Shown piece after piece: positions 27,675-34,937 of a stretch of 34,937 nucleotides of DNA (position 1 is the first letter of the stretch; each line of letters begins with the position of its first letter). A program made the position numbers and the translations under genes. Location of the stretch: positions 1 through 34,937 of the forward strand of contig JAGBNT010000007.1 of assembly GCA_017634255.1 (NCBI GenBank). Reading direction: 5' to 3'. Origin of the DNA: Lachnospiraceae bacterium (lineage in GTDB: Bacteria > Bacillota_A > Clostridia > Lachnospirales > Lachnospiraceae). Below the pieces are notes generated by a model. The model saw nothing but the letters and a program-made list of their open reading frames with translations. It did no database searches and was not told where the DNA came from.

Positions 27675-28976
27675 ATGGCTCAATACGTCATCAGAGGGGG
27701 GACGCCTCTGGTCGGAGAGGTTGAAATAGGCGGAGCGAAGAATGCCGCCCTGGGGATACTGGCAGCCTCCATAATGACCGACGAAACTGTAACAATAGAT
27801 AACGTGCCGGATGTTCGCGATACGTCAGTGCTTCTCGAGGCAATGGAGGGCATCGGTGTACAGATGCACCGTATCGACAGGCATACTGTCAAGATCAACG
27901 GTTCAAACGTCCGCAACGTAAATATAGAGTACGAGCTTATAAAGAAAATTCGTGCCTCCTACTATCTCGTAGGGGCGCTTCTGGGAAAATACCGCGAGGC
28001 GGAGGTTCCGCTTCCGGGAGGCTGTAATATAGGCAGCCGTCCCATCGATCAGCATATCAAAGGTTTCAGAGCCCTGGGCGCAGAGGTCGAGGTTGAACAC
28101 GGCGTTATACACGCAAGGGCAAAGAAGCTTGTCGGCGCCCATATTTATATGGACGTGGTTACCGTAGGAGCAACTATAAATATAATGATGGCGGCGGTCA
28201 TGGCCGAGGGCAAGACCACCATAGAGAACGCGGCCAAGGAGCCCCACGTAGTTGACGTGGCGAACTTCTTAAACAGCATGGGTGCGCAGATCAGGGGAGC
28301 CGGAACCGATGTCATAAGGATACGCGGAGTGAGCCGCCTGCACAGTGCGGAATATTCCATTATTCCTGACCAGATAGAGGCAGGGACCTTTATGTTTGCT
28401 TCCGCGGCTACCCGCGGGGATGTCATGATAAAGAATGTTATCCCTAAGCACTTAGAGTCCATCACCTCGAAGCTTATAGAGATGAACTGCGAGGTGGACG
28501 AATTTGACGACGCAGTCAGGGTCGTTGCCGCCAGAGGACTTCGCGCAACTCAGATAAAGACGCTGCCCTATCCCGGATTTCCTACGGATATGCAGCCCCA
28601 GGCAGGAGTTACCCTCGCGCTTTCTGAAGGGACCAGCACGATAACCGAGAGCATATTCGAGAACCGTTTTAAATACGTGGACGAGGTCGTCCGCATGGGA
28701 GCCAATATAAAGGTCGAAGGAAACACCGCTATAATAACCGGCGGCGGAAAGTATTCGGGAGCCAACATAACAGCCCCCGACCTCAGAGCGGGTGCAGCCC
28801 TCTGTATAGCTGGACTTGCGGCTGAGGGAGTGACCGTAGTGGACGATATCCACTATATCGAGCGCGGCTATGAGGATTTCGATAGTAAGCTTAGAGCTAT
28901 GGGAGCCCAGATAGAAAAGACCGAGAGCGAAAGAGAAGTAAGAAAGTTCAAATTGAGGTCAAAAATAGTAAGCTGA
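27675..28976 (+). CDS. murA: UDP-N-acetylglucosamine 1-carboxyvinyltransferase
   Basis: 433 residues. Transfers enolpyruvyl from PEP to UDP-GlcNAc, the first committed step of peptidoglycan synthesis. Two EPSP-synthase-like domains are seen, with Lys22 and Asn23 (GGAKNAAL), catalytic Cys117 in LPGGCNIGSRPIDQH (the fosfomycin target, present and not replaced by Asp), and the FPTDMQPQ segment. Start ATG 27675 follows TTAGGGA with 9 nt spacing; the longer frame from TTG 27654 has no good site. It is a monocistronic unit with its own promoter and terminator. Confidence 0.95.
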   Translation: MAQYVIRGGTPLVGEVEIGGAKNAALGILAASIMTDETVTIDNVPDVRDTSVLLEAMEGIGVQMHRIDRHTVKINGSNVRNVNIEYELIKKIRASYYLVGALLGKYREAEVPLPGGCNIGSRPIDQHIKGFRALGAEVEVEHGVIHARAKKLVGAHIYMDVVTVGATINIMMAAVMAEGKTTIENAAKEPHVVDVANFLNSMGAQIRGAGTDVIRIRGVSRLHSAEYSIIPDQIEAGTFMFASAATRGDVMIKNVIPKHLESITSKLIEMNCEVDEFDDAVRVVAARGLRATQIKTLPYPGFPTDMQPQAGVTLALSEGTSTITESIFENRFKYVDEVVRMGANIKVEGNTAIITGGGKYSGANITAPDLRAGAALCIAGLAAEGVTVVDDIHYIERGYEDFDSKLRAMGAQIEKTESEREVRKFKLRSKIVS

Positions 28977-29014
28977 TAGTAACCTGGTTATCAGCTCGGG
29001 TTGATGATGAAACA

Positions 29015-29045
29015 TCCTGGAGCAAACGCTCCGGGATTTTATTTT
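29015..29045 (+). terminator. Rho-independent terminator of murA
   Basis: TCCTGGAGC (29015-29023) pairs with GCTCCGGGA (29028-29036) over 9 bp with one G-U pair, loop AAAC, followed by TTTTATTTT. It isolates murA from the transporter operon downstream. Confidence 0.88.
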
Positions 29046-29083
29046 AATCTTCCCTGCTCAATTTATAAAATGGGACGTTAACA

Positions 29084-30040
29084 GTGACATTGAAGCCCGG
29101 ACATGATCGGAATATAAAGAGACGAAGAGGCGGAACAATGGAATTTATTGCGTTGTCCCTGCCTACGATCTTATGGTATATCGCATTCTGCTATATGCCT
29201 TTATTTGGTATTGCAATAGCATTCAAGCGCTACAGTCCGGTTCCGGGGAGAAGCTTTATTTACAATCTGTTTGTTGCCAGCCCCTATACAGGACTGGATA
29301 ATTTCAGGTTTCTCTTCATAAATCCCCAGATAAAAGCAGTTGTTCGTAATACCCTGGCGTATAATCTTATATTTTTGATCCTTGATACTGTTTTGCCGAT
29401 AGCGATCGCTGTTATGCTGTCACATATTTATTCAGACAGACTGCGTGGAATAACCAAGTCTGCAGCCATGCTCCCGTATTTTATGTCCTGGGTCGTGGTA
29501 AGTATGTTCCTTTTTGCCTTTCTGTCAACAGACAGGGGGCTTTTTAACAGTGTTCTGACAGAGCTCGGCCAGGAACCTGTCAGATGGTACCAGGAACCGT
29601 CTGTGTGGCCCTTTATTCTTATACTAACCCATACCTGGAAGGCGTATGGGTATGCTCTCGTTTTGTATATGGCAAATATAACGTCTATCGATCCGGGGCT
29701 GTATGAGAGTGCAATGGTTGATGGGGCTACGGCCTGGCAGATGGTTTTAAAGATAACTCTGCCTTTGATCCGTCCGGTTGTCATTGTGATCTTTTTACTT
29801 AATCTCGGAGGAATCCTCAATACTGATTTCGGCCTGTTCTATCAGGCGACGAGGAATTCGGGCTCTATTATTTCCGCAACTCAGACAATAGATGTATATA
29901 CCTATAAGGCTTTGATGGAGCAGGCCAATTACGGATACAGCGCGGCCGCAAGTCTTATCCAGAATGTTATAGGGTGCATCTTTCTTATTGCCGCAAACAC
30001 GTTGATTAACAGGATAGATCCGCAGGAGGGCATATTGTGA
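29084..30040 (+). CDS. LplB-type ABC sugar permease
   Basis: 318 residues. Integral membrane permease of the CUT1 importer class (LplB/oligosaccharide branch). About six membrane helices; the EAA loop that contacts the ATPase is ESAMVDGATAWQMVLKITLP (about 209-228). The N-terminus KRRRGG before ALSLPTILWYIAFCYMPLFG fits the family. GTG 29084 is used because it keeps that basic leader; ATG 29138 behind GAGGCGG is a real alternative and would shorten it by 18 residues. It overlaps the next permease by 4 nt. Upstream only a poor TATAAA-like box is seen between the murA terminator and the start. Confidence 0.9.
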   Translation: MTLKPGHDRNIKRRRGGTMEFIALSLPTILWYIAFCYMPLFGIAIAFKRYSPVPGRSFIYNLFVASPYTGLDNFRFLFINPQIKAVVRNTLAYNLIFLILDTVLPIAIAVMLSHIYSDRLRGITKSAAMLPYFMSWVVVSMFLFAFLSTDRGLFNSVLTELGQEPVRWYQEPSVWPFILILTHTWKAYGYALVLYMANITSIDPGLYESAMVDGATAWQMVLKITLPLIRPVVIVIFLLNLGGILNTDFGLFYQATRNSGSIISATQTIDVYTYKALMEQANYGYSAAASLIQNVIGCIFLIAANTLINRIDPQEGIL

Positions 30041-30921
30041 GAAAGATAAGACCCACTACAAACTTTGCTTTTTCGATGATAGCGGTTTTGCTTTCCGTGT
30101 TAACTGTAGTGCCGTTGTTATTTGCGATAATAATATCCTTTTCCTCCGAAGTTTCCATCGCAAAAAAGGGATATAGCTTTATTCCTTCAGAGTGGTCAGT
30201 TGATTCCTACCGGTATCTTATGGCAAGCATGGACTCTGTCGGAAGGGCGTTTGGCGTAAGCGTTGCAGTTACGGTGATCGGAACTATTCTCTCGCTCTGG
30301 CTCATCGGAACTATGGCCTTTGTATTATCAAGGAAAGAATTTCCTCTGCGCAGGCTCTACACAGTCCTTATCATGATACCCATGTTTTTTAGCGGGGGTC
30401 TGGTGGCATCCTATGTTGTTAACACCCAGCTTTTTGGACTTAAAAACAGTTTTCTTGCACTGATATTGCCTCAGGCGTGTTCAAGCTGGTATATAATTGT
30501 CATGCGCACGTATTTTCGTGACAATATACCCAATGAGCTGATCGATGCCGCAAAGATAGACGGGGCAGGGATATTTAGGATCTTTTTTGACATCGTAATA
30601 CCGCTTGGGCGTCCTATTTTCGCCGCAGTAGGGATATTTGAAGCCTTTGCATACTGGAACAGCTGGTACTATGCGATGCTGTATATCAGACCGGAGCGAA
30701 AGGAGCTTTATCCATTGCAGTACCTTTTGTATTCGATTCAGCAGAACGCTGAAAATATTGCCGCTAATGATAATATTTCAGGGGCAGTGCTGAAAAATAT
30801 ACCGGCCGAAAGCTTCAGAATGGCAGTGGTCGTTATCATTACACTGCCGATATTGCTTGCATATCCTCTTGTCAGAAGGCATTTCACAGCCGGTATGCTG
30901 ACAGGGGCTGTCAAAGAGTAA
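30037..30921 (+). CDS. YtcP-type ABC sugar permease
   Basis: 294 residues. Second CUT1 permease, partner of the preceding one. About six membrane helices, starting with FSMIAVLLSVLTVVPLLFAI; EAA loop ELIDAAKIDGAGIFRIFFDI (about 166-185) followed by VIPLGRP. The start GTG lies in the overlap GTGA with the stop of the first permease, so the two subunits are made together. The solute-binding protein follows after 26 nt. Confidence 0.9.
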   Translation: MRKIRPTTNFAFSMIAVLLSVLTVVPLLFAIIISFSSEVSIAKKGYSFIPSEWSVDSYRYLMASMDSVGRAFGVSVAVTVIGTILSLWLIGTMAFVLSRKEFPLRRLYTVLIMIPMFFSGGLVASYVVNTQLFGLKNSFLALILPQACSSWYIIVMRTYFRDNIPNELIDAAKIDGAGIFRIFFDIVIPLGRPIFAAVGIFEAFAYWNSWYYAMLYIRPERKELYPLQYLLYSIQQNAENIAANDNISGAVLKNIPAESFRMAVVVIITLPILLAYPLVRRHFTAGMLTGAVKE

Positions 30922-30947
30922 AAATACGCTACACGAGGGAGGTCATC

Positions 30948-32444
30948 ATGAAGAAAAAAATTAATGCGATCATTGCAGCATTACTGATCATAGCTCTTGC
31001 AGGATGCGGATCCCAGGCTCAGCCGTCTTCTTCTGCCAGTGAAGAGAAAAACGCGGAAGCTGCTAGTGGGGAGCCTGTCCAGATCGTATGGTGGGTTTAT
31101 TCAGATGGAGATATACCAAAGGATCTTGATAAGGTGATCTCCAGGGCAAATGAGATCAGCACGGAAAAGATCGGGGTAACAGTTGACATGAAGCTCCTGA
31201 CAGAGGAGCAGTTTGACCTGGATATGACAGCCGGGGAATATTATGACATGACTTTTACCTGTGATTGGTGCAATGACTTTGATAACAACGCCAGAGCGGG
31301 TTATTTCCGGGACATTACCGACCTTGTTCCCGATGTGGCTCCGCGTTTATATGAGGCGGTTGAGCCCTGGTGGAAAATAGGAGAGCTTGACGGGAAAATA
31401 TATGGAGTGCCGATGTTAAAGGATCTTGGAGCAGAGGTCTTTTTCCGGTTAAACAGTGACTATTTTGAGGGCGAAAAGGGCATGACTCTTCCGGAGGAGA
31501 TGAATTTCGAGGACCTTGAGCCTTTGCTTTCTGCCTGGAAGCAGGATAACCCGGACGGCTATCCTCTGTATATCGGGCATAACGGGCTTACAGGCATGTT
31601 CCAGGTTCACGAGAAGATAGTATCAGATTTTCTTGTGATCCCTTACAGCAAGGCGGGAACCGATGAGGGGACAAAGATAATCCCTGTATGGGAGGATGAG
31701 GAGTACATGAGTATGCTGCGCTGTATGCACAAGTGGTACGAGGCCGGCTACATCAATCCTGATGCCGCGACCATAACGGAGCTGCCATATTCACTCTTAA
31801 ATCCTGTAAGGTCAGGCACGGCCTGGACAGGCTATAAGGGATGGTCTGATCCTGAAACTGTCGGCTTTAATGTCAAGCTGGTACGTTATATCGGCCCCAA
31901 TATGTCAAGAGCAACTCAACAGGGCTCTATGATAGCGATCAATGCGGCTGCCTCTGAGGAAAAGACTGAGGCCTGCCTTAAGTACATGGAGCTTTTGTAT
32001 ACCGACCGTGAGTTCAGGGATACTCTTGCCTATGGACTTGAAGGCGAGCACTTTGAGTATTATGAGGATACTGTTATAAGGACGGATGCCGGGGCAGAGA
32101 ATTATCTGCTGGATAATTTTGTTACGGGGCCGGCGGTGAGCGCCTCGGTTGTTTCGGCCAGTAAGGAAAACCTTGCAGACCCGGACCAGTGGAAAAAGGT
32201 ATATGAGGGATACAAAAATGCCAAAGAAAGCGACACGAAGGGTTTTTCATTTGACAGTGTAAATGTTGAGGCAGAAGTGACGGCGCTAAGCGCACTGCTG
32301 GATGACAGATATCACGAGCTTGTTACCGGAACTGTTGATCCGGATAAGGCAATGGCGGAGCTTTCCGACCTGATGTATAAAGCGGGACTTCAAAAGGTGA
32401 TCGATGAGGCACAAAGGCAGCTTGACGAGTATCTTAGCTTATGA
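30948..32444 (+). CDS. Lipoprotein solute-binding protein of the sugar importer
   Basis: 498 residues. Signal peptide with lipobox LAGC (Cys20), then a Ser/Ala/Glu-rich linker, so the protein is lipid-anchored outside the cell. The body (VQIVWWVYSDGDIPKDLDKV, YYDMTFTCDWCNDF, GKIYGVPMLKD) matches the LplA-like extracellular binding proteins that work with LplB/YtcP permeases on oligosaccharides; the ligand cannot be told from sequence. Aromatic residues are abundant, as expected for sugar stacking. Shine-Dalgarno GAGGGAGG lies before ATG 30948. The stop overlaps the start of the ABC gene by 4 nt (ATGA). Confidence 0.92.
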   Translation: MKKKINAIIAALLIIALAGCGSQAQPSSSASEEKNAEAASGEPVQIVWWVYSDGDIPKDLDKVISRANEISTEKIGVTVDMKLLTEEQFDLDMTAGEYYDMTFTCDWCNDFDNNARAGYFRDITDLVPDVAPRLYEAVEPWWKIGELDGKIYGVPMLKDLGAEVFFRLNSDYFEGEKGMTLPEEMNFEDLEPLLSAWKQDNPDGYPLYIGHNGLTGMFQVHEKIVSDFLVIPYSKAGTDEGTKIIPVWEDEEYMSMLRCMHKWYEAGYINPDAATITELPYSLLNPVRSGTAWTGYKGWSDPETVGFNVKLVRYIGPNMSRATQQGSMIAINAAASEEKTEACLKYMELLYTDREFRDTLAYGLEGEHFEYYEDTVIRTDAGAENYLLDNFVTGPAVSASVVSASKENLADPDQWKKVYEGYKNAKESDTKGFSFDSVNVEAEVTALSALLDDRYHELVTGTVDPDKAMAELSDLMYKAGLQKVIDEAQRQLDEYLSL

Positions 32445-34534
32445 GGCACAGTGGAACATTAACGGACACGGACATCGGGGCAGCAGTTGCCTCCTTCAGT
32501 CATTTTGCCGGACAGAAAGGAATAGAAGACCGGGACCGCATTGTAACTGAGCTTTTTATGGAAGAGATCCTGCTTATATACAGGGAAAAGCTGGGTGAGG
32601 ACAAGGCTTTTACAATAATGTCCTCAAGATCTTCCGAAAGCATCCGCTTAAAGCTTGAAATAAGGGGAGAGCTTCTCGATCCGTACAGCGCTCAGAGTGA
32701 AATACTTAAAGGTCTTGAGAATAAGCATGGTATGAAGCCTGAATGGACTTATATTTCCGGTCGCAATCAGGTTGTCTTTACTATACCCATTTATCATTCA
32801 ACCCTGAAAAATCTCAGATTTGCATGGTCATATGTAAGTCGTTACAAAAAGATGTTCTTCTTTGCTGTAATATGTCAGTGGGTGAATATAGCAACGAGTA
32901 TCGTTGTACCGATATTAGCTGCAAGAGTGATAGTCGCGTACACCGCTTCGGCCTTTGAGCAGGCGATTTTTGCAGCCCTTGCCATTTTTGCTGTAAACAT
33001 TGTGGCAAATACCAGTCTTTATCTATGCAATACCAGGTATAACATGGTATATGGCAGTATTTTATCAGATATAGAAAATGACCTGGCAAAGGCCAGTTTA
33101 AAGATTAAAAACACATGCATTGTGGATAAGGGCGGGGGACTGTTCATACAGCGTCTTACGGTTGATACGGATATATTGGCAACAGGTTTTAACACAATAG
33201 TGGACCAGATGTCACAGATCTTTAATTATGTCGGCATCCTTGTTGCGATGTTTGTGTTAAGTCCGGCTGTTGCAGCAGTTGTATTTGCGATATTGGCGTG
33301 TCAGATCGCCCTGGAGCTTATCCGGACCAGGCGTATGTTTGAGGATGACAGAATTTACCGCAATTCCCGTGAACGGCTGTCGGGCTTTATTTCCGAGATG
33401 ATTCACGGGATCACCGATGTGAAGACCTTAAACAGCGAAGAGGCTTTTTGCTCAAAGCTTCAGCAGCGAATTGATGATTCTAATAAAAATCATATGCATC
33501 TTTTGATCAGAGGCTGGAAATATAAGCTTGTTCGCTGGGGCGTCGGGGACCTGGGGAGATTGGCGTTTACCTGTCTGCTTGCGGTCCTGATCTGGACCGG
33601 CTATTTTGCTCCTGCTATAGCACTGGTTCTTTATAATTACTACCAGCAGCTTGGGACACCGGCAGTCCTTATCCTGGGGCAGCTTCTTGAATTTTTAAAA
33701 AGCTTTGACCTGTCAACAGAGCGCATAAACGCAATTATCAGCACTCCGGAGTTTCCTAAGGAGAGGTTCGGAAATGTTCATCCTGACCGGGTATGCAGAA
33801 ATATAAGGTTTAATAATGTCAGCTTTGCCTATGAATTTTCAGATCCAAGAATAAAGCCGGTTAAGGTGATAAAAAATATGAGCTTTGAAGTTCCGGCAGG
33901 CTCTATGGTGGCGCTTGTAGGTAAGAGCGGATGTGGAAAAACTACAGTCTTTAAGCTGATCAGCAAGCTTATTGAAACAAAGAGCGGGACGATTTTTCTG
34001 GGCGATGATGACATCAATACCCTGGATAAGGATTCCATAAGAGGAAATATTGCTGTTGTAAGCCAGAATCCCTATTTTTTTCATATGACGATTCGGGAAA
34101 ATCTGAGTATTGTCAAACCGGAGCTTACAGATACGGAAATGAGGGAAATATGTAAAAAGGTGTGCATGCATGAAGATATCGAAGCAATGCCAAATCAGTA
34201 TGATTCTCTTGTAGGGGAAGGCGGTGTAAATCTGTCAGGAGGACAGAGGCAGCGCCTTGCCATAGCAAGATGCCTTCTCAGCGACTCTCCGATAATTCTG
34301 TTGGATGAAGCCACATCAGCCCTTGATAATGTAACTCAGATGAAGATACAGGAAACTCTTAATAATATAAGAGCTGATAAAACGATACTTGTAATAGCGC
34401 ATCGCTTTTCAACGGTTGTTGGAGCTGATAAGATCATGGTCATGGAAAATGGCAGGATACTTGATGAAGGAACTCACGACGTGCTGATGGAGCGATGCCC
34501 TTCTTACCGGGAGCTTTACGAGGGCGAAAATTAA
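32441..34534 (+). CDS. Exporter-type ABC protein with N-terminal GHKL-like domain
   Basis: 697 residues. The core is an ABC exporter half-transporter: membrane domain at about 138-430 (KKMFFFAVICQWVNIATSIV and later helices), then the ATPase with Walker A GKSGCGKTT (~493), Q-loop VSQNPYFF, signature LSGGQRQRLAIAR (~595), Walker B IILLDEATSALD (~618) and switch VIAHR (~652). All ATPase residues look intact. The first ~120 residues are extra: a helix DRIVTELFMEEILLIYREKL (33-52), strands AFTIMSS and SIRLKLEIRGELLDP, and a final GRNQVVFTIPI, an order like RsbW/SpoIIAB anti-sigma kinases (GHKL fold) but with the N-box Asn and glycine boxes lost. This assignment is by eye. It is translationally coupled to the solute-binding protein. 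Confidence 0.9.
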   Translation: MRHSGTLTDTDIGAAVASFSHFAGQKGIEDRDRIVTELFMEEILLIYREKLGEDKAFTIMSSRSSESIRLKLEIRGELLDPYSAQSEILKGLENKHGMKPEWTYISGRNQVVFTIPIYHSTLKNLRFAWSYVSRYKKMFFFAVICQWVNIATSIVVPILAARVIVAYTASAFEQAIFAALAIFAVNIVANTSLYLCNTRYNMVYGSILSDIENDLAKASLKIKNTCIVDKGGGLFIQRLTVDTDILATGFNTIVDQMSQIFNYVGILVAMFVLSPAVAAVVFAILACQIALELIRTRRMFEDDRIYRNSRERLSGFISEMIHGITDVKTLNSEEAFCSKLQQRIDDSNKNHMHLLIRGWKYKLVRWGVGDLGRLAFTCLLAVLIWTGYFAPAIALVLYNYYQQLGTPAVLILGQLLEFLKSFDLSTERINAIISTPEFPKERFGNVHPDRVCRNIRFNNVSFAYEFSDPRIKPVKVIKNMSFEVPAGSMVALVGKSGCGKTTVFKLISKLIETKSGTIFLGDDDINTLDKDSIRGNIAVVSQNPYFFHMTIRENLSIVKPELTDTEMREICKKVCMHEDIEAMPNQYDSLVGEGGVNLSGGQRQRLAIARCLLSDSPIILLDEATSALDNVTQMKIQETLNNIRADKTILVIAHRFSTVVGADKIMVMENGRILDEGTHDVLMERCPSYRELYEGEN

Positions 34535-34656
34535 AAGGGAATATACCTGTAGTTTTCATCGATCCCGTGGAGTCTTACCGGTACATTTACCTTCCTGCCG
34601 GTGGAAACGGAGGTGTAGGAGGCCGGTTCTGTTTTTTTCTGTTGGTTTGAATTCAG
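34535..34656 (-). other. In-frame open extension after the HD-GYP stop
   Basis: After the TGA of the HD-GYP gene the same minus-strand frame stays open for about 40 codons, ending in GRKVNVPVRLHGIDENYRYIPF and a TAA inside the last bases before the ABC gene. The codons look protein-like, but there is no ATG, GTG or TTG in it. It may be chance, a remnant of an older gene end, or a read-through tail. No terminator for either convergent gene was found here. Confidence 0.3.
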
Positions 34657-34935
34657 TCAGATTATCTCTTCGATAAAGACCCCGTGTTCGTGCGACAGAT
34701 CCAGATAGTGGCTGCCTACATGCACCATCGGGTGAGCTAAGTCCAGCTTGTTTATAAGGACTATCTCCCCCTCAAGGCCGTTGGACAGACGGACACGGTT
34801 GTTGAGATAAGTATTTACGATATATTCAAGAAAGACCAGGATATACTGCGCATCGTATTTTTGCAGCCCCTCCGATTCGAAGATACCTATTACCTGGAAG
34901 GGGCAAAGGGGACCGCGGTAGCAGCGGGCGCTCGT
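34657..34935 (-). CDS. HD-GYP domain protein, C-terminal fragment
   Basis: 92 residues up to TGA, running off the right edge. The segments YRGPLCPFQVIGIFESEGLQ, YILVFLEYIVNTYLNNRVRL, GLEGEIVLINKLDLAHPMV and DLSHEHGVFIEEII are the end of the HD-GYP proteins common in Lachnospiraceae, where this tail follows the c-di-GMP phosphodiesterase domain. The HD and GYP metal-binding motifs lie outside the window, so activity cannot be judged. Codon use is like that of the main genes, so the contig is continuous here. It converges on the transporter operon. Confidence 0.8.
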   Translation of the reverse strand, partial: TSARCYRGPLCPFQVIGIFESEGLQKYDAQYILVFLEYIVNTYLNNRVRLSNGLEGEIVLINKLDLAHPMVHVGSHYLDLSHEHGVFIEEII

Positions 34936-34937
34936 CA

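Noticed and set aside
34580..34640. CCGG repeats followed by a T-run after the ABC gene
   Set aside because: The CCGG copies give only 4-5 bp stems and do not abut the T-run properly; no convincing terminator fold.

Overview
The window looks like chromosomal DNA of an anaerobic Firmicute of the Lachnospiraceae type (Butyrivibrio/Roseburia-like). This rests on gene content recognised by eye: F-type ATPase genes, a DnaD/DnaI-type helicase loading pair, paired GlgC/GlgD ADP-glucose pyrophosphorylase subunits, a eukaryotic-like (type 2) IleRS, a LplB/YtcP-type oligosaccharide importer and an HD-GYP protein. No database search was possible. The first ~106 bases do not belong with the rest: they hold a very GC3-rich open frame on the other strand and join the middle of atpD abruptly, so the left end is probably a chimeric assembly join.

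Layout. 107-1599 (+): end of the ATP synthase operon (atpD fragment, atpC), then a DUF402 gene that seems to start at a non-AUG codon. 1633-4086 (+): large membrane-anchored protein of unknown function. 4115-7447 (-): operon dnaD-like, dnaI-like loader, divergent PRPP synthetase. Its promoter (7529-7556) has five tandem DnaA-box-type 9-mers just upstream, interleaved with the murC terminator. 7722-9101 (-): murC, apparently from a leaderless mRNA. 9259-11739 (+): glgC-glgD. 11944-16067 (+): pth and mfd. 16088-17551 (-): pncB, divergent from ileS with overlapping -35 boxes. 17643-26404 (+): probable operon ileS, glgP, aconitase-family hydratase, small (p)ppGpp synthetase. ileS is interrupted by an in-frame amber codon at a normally conserved tryptophan position. 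26672-27517 (+): low-complexity tail-anchored protein. 27585-29045 (+): murA with clear promoter and terminator. 29084-34534 (+): tightly coupled operon of two CUT1 permeases, a lipoprotein solute-binding protein and an exporter-type ABC protein with an N-terminal domain resembling a degenerate GHKL/RsbW-like fold. 34657-34935 (-): end of an HD-GYP gene.

Together the genes cover energy (ATP synthase), replication initiation plus PRPP supply, peptidoglycan precursors (murA, murC), glycogen synthesis and breakdown (glgC, glgD, glgP), translation quality and repair (ileS, pth, mfd), NAD salvage (pncB), alarmone synthesis and carbohydrate uptake. Best candidates for something undescribed: the DnaA-box cluster governing a helicase-loader/PRPP operon, the GHKL-like/ABC-exporter fusion inside a sugar-importer operon, and the co-transcription of IleRS, glycogen phosphorylase and a (p)ppGpp synthetase. 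No tRNA, rRNA, CRISPR array, transposase or integrase was seen. No gene-free stretch exceeds 300 bases.
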